This document shows, in pieces, positions 33,177-45,072 of a DNA stretch of 64,000 bases. The position numbers were made by a program, and so were the translations under genes. Every line of letters starts with the position of its first letter. Positions within the stretch are counted from its first letter, which is position 1. The notes below the pieces were generated by a model, which saw nothing but the letters and a program-made list of their open reading frames with translations, did no database searches and was not told where the DNA came from. The stretch covers positions 1,426,001-1,490,000 of the forward strand of contig CM049986.1 in the NCBI GenBank assembly GCA_016630955.3, given 5' to 3'. Source of the DNA: Didymella arachidicola. Lineage: Eukaryota > Ascomycota > Dothideomycetes > Pleosporales > Didymellaceae.

Positions 33177-36100
33177 CTACCTCAGCGCAAAAGAAAATAG
33201 GCTATCCATCTGCACCCACTGCCTCCCGTTCCTCTCGAGCCAAGCATCCACAACACCCTTCAGCGTCCCACACCTCTCCCTATTTTCCTCAGCGAGAATC
33301 TTCATCTTATCCCTGCTCTCGCCCTCGACGCCCTCTGCCTTACTAACTCTGTCCGGATCAAACAAGCTCTGGAAGTAAAGCAACTGATTCCAGACATCCT
33401 TCTCGGAGACCACCCACTTCATCCTGCCGAGACAGTCCTTCGCGAGGCCCTTTGGACCCAGACAGCGAGACCCGTACACGGAGATGCTGCGCGACGTGTT
33501 TCCGCACGCGGGGTCATCGCACTGCACGGCGCCCTCGTAGTAGCGCGCGAGCAGCTGGCGGATCTGGCTCTGGAGCTGCGCGGCAACACTCAGGTTGGAG
33601 AGCGTTTGTCCGCAATCCTTGTTCGCGCACTTGATGCCCTCGTGGCCCAGATTGCGCGTCCTCGCGTCCGCGACGCCGAAGAACGGGGCGATTGACGCGC
33701 AGACGCGGCATCGGAGGAAGATGGTCGAGCATTTCTCGAACCGCACCGCGTCTGGGATCTGGGATTCGAGCGGCGAGATCTCGTGGTCCTGTTTGTTGCC
33801 CTCGGCCGCAGTGCTGACGCGGTACTTTGTTGTGTCGAGACCGAGACAGGCCGCGAGGAGCGTAATGTTTGTCCCGCTGATCGGGGCGCAGAGGCGCTCG
33901 ACAGGCGGTAGGATCTGCTTGTGTAAGTAGTAGTCGACATCGGGCTTGAGGTCGCTGCCGGGTTTGAGGACTTCGTCAACAGGGAAGGCGTTTTTCGCTG
34001 CGTTCTCGGCGGAGCCAGATGAGTCGCCTGTGATGATGAAGGACATGACGTCCTTTGCTTTGACATGTTTGCCTTTAGCTTGCAGGCGGAGGGCGACTTG
34101 GACCGAGGGCATCGACGCGCCGTTGGGGTATTGGTCAGGATTCTTCCCCAGCTGGGTGTAGATTGTGTACTTTCGTGTGGGGACCGCATATTCCCGCATT
34201 TGTTTCGACAACTCGCGAAGATGGTTGTGGATCTTCTCGACGACGGTCTCGGGGTCTTCGCCGCTCAGGAGGAAGTTGAGAAGTTCGCTGTTCCAGTCAA
34301 TATCATGCCGAGATCAGAAGAGGTTCCAACTTACGTTGAGGTGTCTTTAGAGAGGGCACAGTATTCACGACGCCTCATATCAAGACCCTTGACCTCAAGT
34401 TTCTCAATGTACTTGCCGTCAACCGGGACCATATTGATCGCAGCATACTTCTTCTTGGCATGCAGCAGGATTCTACGGAAGACGTTGTCGATATCGATCT
34501 CAAGTAGCCTGTAGCTGTCATTGACCTCTTTCTTGAACTCATTTCCGAGTTTCAGCGCATCTTGGATGTTGTCAACGTTAGTGTTTATCATAACGGAGTC
34601 GGTGTCACCGTAGATGACGCGCAACGCCTTCTCTTCGGCCATATCTTTTGTACGTCGCAGAATTTCACGACCCTTATATGTTGTGAGCATGGCCAATGGT
34701 CGCGCGTAGAAACGGGACTTGGTGTATCCCAAGCATCCGTACATGGAGTTTGCCGTCAGCTTCAACGCAAGCTGCTTGATGTCCCAGGTGGCGAGCTGGT
34801 CCGAGGTGGCAGTTTTGTCCTTCATAAGCTTCTTGACCTCGCGACGACGAGATACAAGTGTAGCAATGAGACGAGGAAGGATACCCTGCTCCTGGTTGGT
34901 TGGTACCTCCGGCACCTTATCCTCATCCTCAGCCAGGTCAGACCGTTCAACTGTCGTAAAGCAAATGTTGAACTCCTGAATGATACTGGGGTATAGTGAG
35001 TTGAAGTCCATGACCAAGATGAACTTGTCATAGAGTCCCTTCTCAGGCTCAAAGACAAGACCACCCTTGAATTTGTCCTTCTTTTTCGCATCGACACCCT
35101 CCTCTCCCTCGGCGTTCTCTTCTTCAGCCTTCACCTTGCCCTTGCCCCACTGCTTGTCGGGAACAATGTACTGGTTCTTGTGGAACTCATGGAGCAAAAT
35201 GTACTCGTTTCGCTCAGCACGAGTACCGCTCAAGGTACGGGCCCAAGAATTACCAGCAAGGTTGGTCAGGACTTTGGTAAGTGGTAGCATCTGCACCTTC
35301 ATCGAGATAGCCGCGATGAAATACGCGTCAGCTTGACAATGCTTGACGTAGTTCAACAACCCTTCTTTCGTGGTCGCCCAGCTCTTTAGCGCAGCCTCAT
35401 TGTCGAGCTCTTCGCGTCTTTTGTTAAGGACCAGCTGGCACATTTCTTCCAGACTCCAGGATTGGCACTTGGTCATGAGCGACTTTCCAAGATCGTTCGC
35501 CAAATCACAAAGTAAGCGACCAGCAGCTAGCTGTTTTTCGGCAAAAAAGCTGCCTCCACCCTTGCCAAAGTTCTTCGGCCAGTCACTCCTCTTGAGACGA
35601 CCCACGCGATGCCATCCTGGCGTCTTATTCTCTCGCAGACGGTTGAGCAGGATGCTATAGTCTACGTCATCGAGACGGTGGCCAATAAGCACATCTGGAT
35701 CGTGGCGCTGGAACATAGCCATCAGCAGGCTGAGCAGCTCTTTCTCAGTCTTCATGAATGAGAGGTTGCCCTTCAGCTTGGAGGCTTCAGGCTGGAAGCC
35801 AACAGGGAACGAAGCGCCATTCGGTCGCATGATTGTAAAGCTCTTGCAGGGCATCTCGTCGATCGATGTCGTGTCTGTGAGGGAGAAATTATCGTAAACC
35901 ATGGCGCTTGCCATGAGGATCTCTTGCTTGTTGTCCTTCGCGTTGAATGTTGTACGCAGGGACAAGCTCATAAGAGTCATTGGAGGGGCGTCGAGATTGT
36001 CTGAGTTGCTCAGGACCGTGACGTGGTTTGGCTTGGTGACTGCTACCTCAAGCTTGCACCACGAGGCTCCGTGGAGTGTACCACAATCTGCCTCAGCGAT

Positions 36101-37687
36101 CTTCAACCAACACGGCCCCATTATGTTCTTGCCTAGCACAAACTGCTCGAAAAGCGAGGTGTTAGTGCCAAAGACTTTGGAGAAGGTCTCTCCGGACAAG
36201 TCAGCGGCAAGAGGCATCTTGTCATAACCATACAGAAGCTGCAAGTAGTCCGCCTCCTTCGGTACGTCCGAAAGCTCGAAGGCGTATTTTCTTGTGCAGG
36301 GCTTGATCTTGTGCATCGTGACTCTTTGCTTTGTCATGATGGAGTCGACTTCTTCGTACACATCGCTCATCTCAACCTCCTGGTCTGTGGCAACGCCTCT
36401 GACATGGCGGTGCTCACGCGGTAAGAAGTACAGCTCCCTGAAGATGTTGTCAATCTTGACAAAACAACTTGCATACCCGCCAGTTGTCTTGTCCTTGACC
36501 TTGCCGAACAGGCACAGGCTGCCGTGGATCTCTGTGTAATCGGTCCAGTACATATTCAGGCTTCCATCTTCCTCCAAGACTGCTTCTGTCTTCATCTTGC
36601 CCACGCCTGTTGTTTGTGGAGCCGGACTGCTCATGACGTTGAGTCTGCTCGTGACATCGCTCCACGAGGACGCATCGACCGAGGTCGCAGGTGGACCAAC
36701 TGGCGATGAGCTGGCTGGTGTTGGGTAGTCTGCTTTCTTGATCTTGGCTATAGGCCGTCGTCCTGCCATGTTTACGCTCGCGACCGGCGCACCGTTGTGC
36801 CCAGTGGGCAGAGCAACCTCCATCAGATCCTCTTCTTCCTCCTCGAACTTCACAACAGGTTTCGACTTTCGCTCGACAGCTTTGGCGACGGGAGAGGACG
36901 GGAGGACTGCGTCACTCATTGGTACGTCGTCGTCATTGAATGTGGGGAGATCGTCGTCATCAGCATACGAGGTCGTTGCTGGTAGTGTATCGGGCATGTA
37001 TGAATCTGAGTCGTTCGTGCGCCTTGCTTTCGCTGCAAGTCGGTTCTCTGATATCGGCGGGGACAAAACCCGAGTCTTCCTTCGCGCTTCGGTCCTCACA
37101 GGACGTGTTCGTAGCACCGAGCGGGCTGTGTTCGTGTCAATCTCGCCAAGAAGGTCGTCCATGAAGTCGGCGTCAGCGGCAGTGGCCACAGGCTGAGTGT
37201 ATTAGTATCATGCAATTGCAACATCCCGACTCCGTAGATCCTCACTTTTGGCTTTGGCGCCTTCGCTGCTGTCTTTGCGCTGAAGTACTTGCTGATGCCA
37301 TTGTTGATCTTCTCCTGTTTCTCTGCATCCTCTTCGCGTTTCCTCTTTGCTGCTACGCTTCAGTCATATTGTGTGGATTGAACACTAGCAATACGTACCG
37401 GCTTTGCCCTTAGGCCGCTCCTCCTCTTCTTCGCTGTCTGTAGCAGCATATTTGTAGCGACCCTGGCCGTCATCCCACTCTTCTCGACCGTCGTCGACAT
37501 ACCCCTCGCCATTGTCGTCCACGACGAAGTCATCCTGGTCGAGTCGTCCTCGCACAACTTTCTTGTAGCCCTCGTCGTCGACTGTATCGTACAAGTCTTC
37601 CTCTTCGGCAACTTCGTATGTGGACAGGCGCGTCTTGCCAGCAGCGCGCAATGCTCGCAATTCCGCAAGTTTCGCCGCACGAGACAT
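33177..37687 (-). CDS. POL1: DNA polymerase alpha catalytic subunit
   Basis: Four exons: 37687..37399, 37349..37246, 37192..34335 and 34287..33177 (4362 nt, 1453 aa), with introns of 49, 53 and 47 nt. It is the B-family polymerase that extends primase RNA primers at origins and Okazaki fragments. The acidic N-terminus ([19 protein letters not shown]) is the Pol alpha-specific region. [14 protein letters not shown] at the start of exon 3 resembles the motif through which Pol1 binds Ctf4 (tentative). Polymerase motifs: [11 protein letters not shown] (A, about residue 858), KLTANSMYG (B, about 940) and YGDTDSVM (C, about 990). The last exon holds two C-terminal zinc modules (CRVC...CANKDCG; CDDPACG...[11 protein letters not shown]) that contact the B subunit. 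The length is close to the yeast protein. Divergent from REX2. Confidence 0.95.
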
Positions 37688-37769
37688 GATATATTATGGG
37701 GTAAAGGTAACTCCAACAAGAAGGGAATAAACAGGAGGCTCGTGCAAGAGACTGGAGGGGTGTCGTGGG

Positions 37770-37834
37770 CGCGTCGAGGGCTGGAGCGTGTAAAGTGATG
37801 CGCGTTGTAAACGCACAGACGCGCACGCGACGCG
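37770..37834. promoter_or_regulatory. Cluster of MCB-like ACGCG motifs between POL1 and REX2
   Basis: ACGCG cores occur at 37819-37823, 37825-37829 and 37830-37834, and the reverse form CGCGT at 37770-37774 and 37801-37805: five in 65 bp inside the 261-bp divergent gap. ACGCG(T) is the MluI cell-cycle box core bound by MBF, which drives DNA-replication genes including POL1 at G1/S in yeasts. Regulation of POL1 this way is an inference. Confidence 0.55.
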
Positions 37835-37948
37835 CTTTCCCACTCAAATCACTTTAGCCCAAAGCGTGCTAGTGTATTATCATCCATACTTTGCTCATTC
37901 GTTGCGTCACGACCCTGGACAGCTGCATCAACACTCCAAAATCACGAA

Positions 37949-38583
37949 ATGGCGTCAGTCTCGAAACAACCCCTGGTATGGATAGACTGCGAGGTATGCA
38001 ACCACGCCATGGAGATGTTGGATGGCTGTGCTGAGAATCGCAGATGACTGGTTTGGATACCAGCAAGGACACCATCATGTCTCTTGCCGCATTTGTTACC
38101 GATGCAGACCTGAATGTTCTTGACGAGGAGGGCTATGAGGCTGTAATACACCACGAGAAAGAACAGCTTGACCAGATGGGCGAATGGTGCACACGACATC
38201 ACGGCGATTCTGGCCTGACAAAAGCCTGTCTTGACTCGACTACGACAGCAGAGGAGGCTGCTGAGGGCTTGTTGCAATACATCAAGAGATTTGCGCCAGA
38301 ACGTCGCACTGCGCTAATTGCTGGGAACTCCATTCACGCCGACAGAGGGTTTCTTGTGCTTCCGCCGTACAAGCCAGTGATTGATCATCTTCACTACAGA
38401 ATCTTCGACGTCAGCAGTATTAAAGAAGCCGCGCGAAGGTGGGCGCCAAAAGAGACCCTGAAGAAGATTCCACGAAAGCAGATGCTCCACGAGGCTCGCG
38501 CGGATATCCTGGAGAGTATCGAAGAAGCCAGGTATTATCGCGAGGCATTTTTCATCAGAAAAGAAGCAGAGACAATAAAGTAA
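37949..38583 (+). CDS. REX2: Oligoribonuclease (mitochondrial 3'-5' exonuclease Rex2)
   Basis: Two exons, 37949..37993 and 38044..38583 (194 aa); exon 1 codes only 15 residues. Splicing joins LVWIDCE to MTGLD and so rebuilds exonuclease motif I with Asp13 and Glu15. Motif II is AGNSIHADRGFLV, motif III is HYRIFDVSSIKEAARRW, and the C-terminal HEARADILESIEEARYYRE provides the catalytic His/Asp of the DEDDh family. These enzymes degrade short RNA oligonucleotides to mononucleotides; yeast Rex2 is mitochondrial. The chosen N-terminus is short and lacks an obvious presequence, so the location here is unsure. It starts 261 bp from the divergent POL1. Confidence 0.92.
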
Positions 38584-38662
38584 AAGCATTGCATAAGAAT
38601 AGATTGAGAGCTGCCATGTCGCTTTCGCCTCGTCATGTCTCGCATGCTCGGAAGCCCCACGC

Positions 38663-39590
38663 ACTGAACGGTAATCTGGTTGCATGTGTAGATCCAGGCG
38701 CCAACAAGGACATTGACATTCAAAGCGCCACGCTTGACCAGGGCCCAAGACATTCTCTCCTTATGTGTTGTGATGGCGGGCCGACTTTGGAAAAGACGAG
38801 CAATGGTCATTTTCCGTTCTGACTCGTCGAATATGCGTGGGACAGAGGGGTCGGCTGGGAAAAGCCACAGAGCTATGATACCAAAGCCGACTGTTGTTGT
38901 CCTTGTTTAGTCCGTGGATATACTATTTTCCTTTAAAGATTAAGGTCCAATACCTTTCGATCAAAAAGATCCCCCTCCAGGAGGTGACGCTCCCGACTCT
39001 GCCCAAACGGAGGAGACCCGATGCTAACAAACCTCCAAACCTACCAGCGAAGCCCGTAGCTCCGAGCATGAAGAACGCGATTGTGCTCGTCACCTCATGC
39101 CGACGGTAGTAGCGAGAGATGACGTAGCTGCAGCACGAGCAATTAGTTCTACAATTGTTCATGAGAAGAGAATGCAGGTGTATTATCTTAAGCCCGGAAA
39201 CTGAAATGTCTCGGTCAGACCACCTGGGCAAGAAGAAGACGTATAGCGTAGAAGCCTCCAGAATTACGGATGAATGCTGTGCTGATAGTGACGATGCCAA
39301 AGGCAATGCAGCTGAGTGGAAGAACGACAAATCCATATTTTTTACGCACAGAGAAGCGGGTATGTCGGCGAAGAAGTAGATCGCGACGTACAAGCAAGCA
39401 CCAATGTTGAATCCGTAGCTAGGTAAGTGCCTAAGGCGGATTTTGCAGGTCTTGAAGTAAAGTTGGTGACAGTTTGTCACCAGTTTACGTACTCTCAGAC
39501 TGCACTTGACTCGAAATTGTCCATCTTGCGGTGTTTTGAAGCCTCCATGCGGCCAGCAATCTGGGATGTTCTGAAAGTTGGGAGATAAGC
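38663..39590 (-). pseudogene. Decayed MFS transporter (Dal5/allantoate-type), 3' half missing
   Basis: Read on the minus strand, pieces of an anion:cation symporter-type MFS protein appear in order but in different frames. Near 39590-39500, QIAGRMEASKHRKMD (weak). From 39419, YGFNIGACLYVAIYFFADIP. After a one-base frame change near 39340, KKYGFVVLPLSCIAFGIVTI through SGGFYAIRLLLAQ. Then, after an intron-like gap, YVISRYYRRHEVTSTIAFFM and SGLLRLGRVGSVTSWRGIFL. After another frame change, FGIIALWLFPADPS, ERKMTIARLFQ and WALVKRGALNVNVLVGAWIY, ending CNQITVQ at 38663. Transmembrane helices 7-12 are absent. The loss point lies 80 bp from the REX2 stop. The segment normally preceding YVISRYYRR is also missing. 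Confidence 0.75.
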
Positions 39591-40023
39591 CAATGAATCT
39601 GGTACCGAGCTCTGGAACCTTGGAATGGTTGGTGTCTGCAGTCATCCAGCTTCACACACAGATTAAGCATTTCCAGGGTTCCTGGTCAGGAGCATAGAGT
39701 TTGCATATTCGTGTAAAACGTACGCCCAATCGCTGCGGTTGCGATGGGATGCTATTATCACCTGATATTACAAGAATATGGGGAAGGATAAGTGCGATGC
39801 GCTGCTGCCAGCAACTTAGATCGCAGGTAGTTTTTATAAGGCACAATCCTGGCAATAATTGAAGTAATGCTAATGTACGTAGGTACGTAAAGAAGCCAGT
39901 AGTAGGCGCCCGGTAATCCACACTCAGCCTGCGCCAGAAGTTCATCGCGATAGCTCATATGGTAAGCTTTCCGCAGGGTGACTGATTGATCTCAAACGAT
40001 CGTGATCTAAAGACAGCCCTTGG

Positions 40024-40473
40024 TCACAGAGCGCTCCTATCAGAACCTTCCTGCAAGCCCGCATCGCCCTCAAAGCAGTGTCCAACCGCCGATTGCTCCG
40101 GACCGTATGGCAATACGTCCCCGAGCTCCATCTGCAGCTCATACAGCAGTCTCGAGAGTAGCACATTGCTTATGTCGCTGACCTGTGGTCCGTCGCTGAA
40201 GAGATCTCCATTCTTCAACCTCGCCTCACACAGAACAGTGCCTTTGCTATTCACAACGTCAATGGCGCCATTTTTGCCTGTCGTCGTGTGCGAAGGGGAG
40301 TAGCCGATGAGTAAAACGCGCTCGGAGTGACTCTCATGGCCTGATCTCATAAGGACTACGTCGTAGATTCTGTGCCGACCGAAGAAGAGGCGTGCATTCG
40401 ACTGAATGAGGGGTAAGAGGTGAGAAGTTCCAACAGGGTAAGAGTAAATAGGGTTAGGCTGCTGATAGGCCAT
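40024..40473 (-). CDS. Hypothetical protein, 149 aa
   Basis: Not recognised. The ORF starts MAYQQPNPIYSYPVGTSHLL and shows alternating hydrophobic segments typical of a beta-rich globular fold (IYDVVLMRSG, RVLLIGYSPS, GAIDVVNSKGTVLCEARLKN), then a helix-like stretch (ISNVLLSRLLYELQMELGDV). This composition is more protein-like than the chance ORFs around it. There is no signal peptide or membrane segment. It stands alone in a gene-poor stretch between a dead transporter and a repeat element. It could be a lineage-specific gene or a fragment. Confidence 0.45.
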   Translation of the reverse strand: MAYQQPNPIYSYPVGTSHLLPLIQSNARLFFGRHRIYDVVLMRSGHESHSERVLLIGYSPSHTTTGKNGAIDVVNSKGTVLCEARLKNGDLFSDGPQVSDISNVLLSRLLYELQMELGDVLPYGPEQSAVGHCFEGDAGLQEGSDRSAL

Positions 40474-42981
40474 GTTGAGAAAGGTGGTATGGTATTGTGT
40501 TTAGACTCTGTAGCTATTAAGAGACGTCAAGTTTTCAGGCGGTAGGCGTTTGTTGGTAATTGTTGCAAGCAAACGTGCTATGCTTGCCACGACCGGTGTG
40601 TGGATGCGGTCAGTTCCAGAATAGTCTGGAGCGAATCGAAGGATTTGTCAGCCAACATAGAGACAATGGAGACCATTCGAGTTTTTGCTTTTAAGAAAGG
40701 ATCGAGAGACCTCGCGTGACGATGAGAGCTGGCATCGTTGCGATTGATGCTGCTTTGAGTGACTTTGAGGTGAGACCAATGTCATTCATTTAGGGAAAAA
40801 AAGAACATGGGTCCTCGACCTGCGCTGGGGAGGATCTAGCACCATGTGTATCGAAGTCGGGGCCATATAAAGTTGCTGCCATCGCAAGTCTGGACCTGCA
40901 CCGTGTAACAGCAAGAAATGTCTGGCCAAAATGAAAGTGCACCATGCACAAGCAGACACTACCCTTTTGGATCTCAAGATGACGCTGCAACCTGCGCAGT
41001 TTGAGCATCAGGGGATATAACTGAATATCAATGAGAAAAGAGAACAAGAACCAGCCATTGAAGCAATGCTGGTGTTTGCGACAGTTCGAAGCAAAGGCAC
41101 TGCGGCGACTGAGCACTGAAGCATAGACAGCGTATCTCCTGACAGCAACATGAACGGTGGGCATCAGATCTTAAAGATGTGAGTACGTGGAGATGTATCT
41201 GAATACAGATAACGATGAAGTCGTCTTGTAATCCTTGAGCAATGACTATCTTCCTGCCATGCCTCGGACAGATGATGCACGTGAGTTGAAATAGGTTCCG
41301 GTTACCGAAACCGAAGGTACTCACCCATGCTCAACTGGATCAAGTCAACACAAGAAAGTCATTGAAGTTGTCGAAGGTGTCTGAGCCAGCCAAGTTATGT
41401 GATGCGTGCTTGACGTCGGACGATATGCGAGTGAGACCAGCTACTTCGGATGCTGTGTGAGAGGAGCTGGAGGAAATGCTTCCAAGGTTCTATGGGACTT
41501 CAATTGTAGAGCTGGCCGTCTGGAGCAATATAACAGTGCATATCTATGGTTGTTAACGTTGTTTCGATTTTATGCAAAATGTTATTGGAGACACCGCCTC
41601 GATGATGTGGCCTTCCTCATACGGTCCGCTGACCCCAATAATGTTACTCTGCGCAACGCGACCTCGCAAAATCATCAGACATTGTGATTGGCTTTTCTAC
41701 TGTCCATTTGTTATCGACTGCACGAACACCTCCTGCATGAAGACCTCATGCACAATCGCACGGTTATTCGGCAGCCTTGCTCGATCGAAGTCTACTGTGC
41801 TAGGCAAGTACAGGATTGGATGCGGCACGCCGAAATAGGCCCTTTGATTCCCCGTGACCCACAAAACTCCTCATCAAGACGACGTACTGGCTTCGACCGC
41901 GTCAGCGCCTACTGTGGTACATGGCATAAGTAGTGTAGGTGGAGAACGGCGACAAGGGGTAAGGACTGAAGATGAGAGCAGGTTTACGGTGTGATCTGAC
42001 CAATTAAACGGTGCTTTCCGCGATGACTCTTGCCATTTATCCAATAGAATGCTGTAAAGATTTCGCAGCGCATAGTAGTCTACTGTGATAGGGGGCATAA
42101 ATATTGTAGGTGTGTCTTAGACAGGCTTGTGGACATTTTATCGTATTAAAACCTTTATAGCTTACACAGACGGCGTATAAGTCAGCTGTCTAAGCTAGTT
42201 TATTGGACAGAAGAATAAATAACAAGCTCTATATTTCGGCCCGCACCCCTAGAGGCAGTTCTCCACCCACAATATTTATGCCCTCTACCAAAGTAGAAAC
42301 TCCGAGACCCACCTACACTACTTATGCCATATACTATAGTACACCTTCCACAACAAGATGCCAGACTGCGTTCAAAGTGTTACACATCTTGTTTGTCTTG
42401 ATGTTTCCAGCCCAGGAAGTGTCGCATTCATCTGCCGAAATCGCTACTTCTACTGACGCCAAAAGTCGTTCCCGCATCGCCAAGCAAGAAGATCAAGCCC
42501 TGGGCCGCCACCCACGCTTCGCGACGAGTCAATCCATGCGAGCCAAGTAACTGCCCCGCAAAGTGCTCAGCCAAGCAGAACGCCGTTCCACGCTGGCGGC
42601 ATCCGCTGCAGGTCTTGTATGGACTCGGTAAGCATCTGCATGGTGGAAGCCCCTGCTCAGACACAGTTCAATGCCGCGGAAGATGTGACTTTTGGAGCTA
42701 GTCGAAGGCCGAATTGATCCATTCTGCCTCAGAGCAACTGCCGAATCTTTCATCCAGTTTCTTTCGCCCGCAGTGATTGCGCTCAGCGTATCGTGAAGGC
42801 AGGCCGTAACGGATAGCGTTCTTATATGGACTGTGCTCTTCCCCAGATCATTTACCCCAGACAGACGGCTTGCAACACTGACTCACCACTGAACTGTGTG
42901 GGGCCGCAGCGACAGCGGAGAAGTTTTTAGAGATTTTGATCATCCGTTATCCATCTCAATCACCCAAAGACCTTCATCAAG
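40474..42981. other. Gene-poor 2.5-kb segment with a repeat element
   Basis: No convincing gene. Short ORFs lack motifs. The only structure is the nested inverted-repeat element near 41.9-42.35 kb. The right-hand 600 bp are the upstream region of the intact MFS gene. With the dead transporter to its left, this looks like decaying accessory DNA. Confidence 0.5.
41909..42346. repeat. Nested inverted repeat, MITE-like
   Basis: A 20-bp core GGCATAAGTAGTGTAGGTGG at 41923-41942 recurs perfectly in inverse orientation at 42309-42328. Inside these, a diverged core GGCATAAATATTGTAGGTGT at 42094-42113 pairs with an inverse copy at 42263-42282 (18 of 20 identical). The similarity extends about 12 bp further on the outer side of each copy (TACTGTGGTACAT versus TACTATAGTATAT). 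Four copies, two in each orientation, form two nested palindromes across about 435 bp. This suits a MITE or two nested copies of one; no target duplication was clear and no transposase is encoded. Confidence 0.7.
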
Positions 42982-44618
42982 ATGGCGTCTTACGAAGAGA
43001 AGGGCCAGTCTGTCCTATGTACGTCCAACTTAACGACTGTTCTTGTATGACGCGCTAACATTGAAGCTCAAGACGAGGGCGGAGTCACCTCTCCCAGCGA
43101 TCGTTCCACTGATGAGTTCACATGGACAGAAGAAGAGGAGACAGCAGTTCGACGCAAGCTTGACAGAGTCATCGTACCGCTGACAACCTTCCTCTACCTG
43201 CTATGCTTCCTCGATCGTACCAACGTTGGCAATGCGCGTATTCAAGGGATGGCCAAAGACCTGAAACTTGTCGGCTACCGCTTCAATTGGGTCACCTCCA
43301 TCTTCTACATTATCTACATGTTTGTCGAGGTACCCAGCAACATTCTGTTGAAGAAGATCGGCCCAAAATACTACCTTCCGCTTCTCGTCGTTGGTTTCGG
43401 CTTTGTCTCGCTCTGCACAGCTTTCGTCCACAGCTTTGAGGGCCTCCTGGCTGCGCGCGCTATACTGGGTGCTTTCGAGGGTGGCGTCATGCCCGGTCTC
43501 GCGTTTTTCATCACTTGTTTCTATAAGCGCAACGAACTCCTGTTCCGTATTGGTATCTATGTCTCGGCTGCCAGCATGGCTGGCGCTTTCGGTGGTCTGT
43601 TGGCTACAGGGTAAGTCATAATTGTCCGATCTATTGAAACACTCTAACAGCCGCTTGTAGATTGGCCCGCATTCCTGAATGGGGTGTTTCTTCCATGAGG
43701 ATTCATGAGTGGCGCAATATCTTCTTCTTTGAAGGTCTTTTCACCATGATCGTCGGTCTGGCCGCGCCCTTCCTGATGCCAACAAGCCCAAGGGATTGCT
43801 ACTTCTTGAACGAACGCGAGAGGAGGATTGCGTATGAGCGTCTGATCTCGAAGACTGGCGCTGGTGAGCACCAGAAGATTCGATCCCGCCACATTAAGCG
43901 CGCAGTGTTCAATATCACCAACTACATCTGCGCCCTTGGATTCTTCTGTATCAACATCACCGTTCAGGGTATCTCTGTGTTCATGGTCAGTTCTCGCCGA
44001 GATATGCCGCCGCCATTACTAACTGTCTGCTAGCCAACTATCCTCAATGATCTTGGCTGGACTGCCACCAAAGCTCAACTCTACTCCGTCCCTCCGTACG
44101 TTTGCGCTTGTGCCGTTGCTGTTGCTATCGCCTTCATCAGCGACAAGACCAACCGACGCGGTATCTACCTCGCCATCTTCGCCCTCCCTGCGATTGCAGG
44201 GTTCTCCATCTTGCGATGGGTCTCTGATCCCAATGCCCGTTATGGCGGTATTTTCCTGATCACGATCGGCGCGTTTCCCGGAGGTCCTGGATTCCTCACG
44301 TGGGCGACCAACAATGCTGGCAACCCATCGATACGAGCTATCTCCACGGCATACGTTGTCACGCTCGGTACAGCTGGTGGTGTTCTCTCAACATGGACAT
44401 ATACTGCGAATGATGCGCCGAAATACCACACCGGTCACACAATCAATATGGTGGGCCAGATCTGTGTCTTGCTCTTGTCCGTCACTGGCATTGTCTACTC
44501 GAAGTGGGAGAACAAGCAGCGCGATATGGGAAAGCGCGACCACAGGCTCAACGGCTTGAACGAGGAAGAGATTCGAGATCTCGGCTACCGTCACCCGGAG
44601 TTCCGCTACATTCACTAG
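42982..44618 (+). CDS. MFS transporter, anion:cation symporter (Dal5/allantoate permease) family
   Basis: Four exons: 42982..43018, 43067..43610, 43661..43985 and 44034..44618 (496 aa), with three introns of 48-50 nt. A short acidic N-terminus (TDEFTWTEEEETAVRRKLD) leads into TM1 (VIVPLTTFLYLLCFLDRTNVGNARI), the standard start of this family. TM2-4 include IFYIIYMFVEVPSNILLKKI, FEGGVMPGLAFF and SMAGAFGGLLATG; the second half starts INITVQGISVFMPTILNDLG. The C-terminal tail is polar and hydrophilic. Family members carry organic anions such as allantoate, nicotinate, pantothenate or biotin precursors with protons; the substrate cannot be read here. Plasma membrane is likely. It is more intact than, and not in the same subgroup as, the dead MFS copy 3.4 kb upstream. 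Confidence 0.92.
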
Positions 44619-45072
44619 GCGATGCTATTGTATCGCAGGAAAGTATGGTTCTGAAATGGCCACTTTAAATTTTCAACAGCGTTTCCATTCACTCAACTCA
44701 TGGACCGAATCAAATACATTCGACTCAAACTTGAAGATGCGTCGTGATGTGTGCTCGCCCAATGACGTGATGTGGAGCCCGGATGACACGCGAAGGCTTT
44801 AGCAGCAGAATGTCGTCAAATTGCTTATTGCAACCTCATTCTACCACTAAGCATCCTTAAAGGTCTCCGCTGGCTGAGATTCCGTCGTTTGTAAGCTCAT
44901 CCGGAGCCCTCTTGGAGCTGGAATAGCGTAGTGTTTCCACCGGCCCCGCATTTCTTTGCTCCACTTTCCTATAACACGCGCCCTACATGTTGAGCTCCTC
45001 GACTCCTCGACTATAAAAGCGGCATACATCCACATAGAATACATTGCTACTGAAACTATCTCTCTAATCATC
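44619..45072. promoter_or_regulatory. Upstream region of the NmrA-like gene, with TATA box
   Basis: A canonical TATAAAAG at 45012-45019, 54 bp before the NmrA-like ATG, fits an inducible core promoter. Few other genes here show such a clear TATA. The rest of the gap holds the MFS 3' flank. Confidence 0.6.

Noticed and set aside
38923..39645. Single 240-aa protein on the minus strand
   Set aside because: The frame mixes true MFS segments with intron-like and out-of-frame sequence; it is better explained as a decayed transporter.
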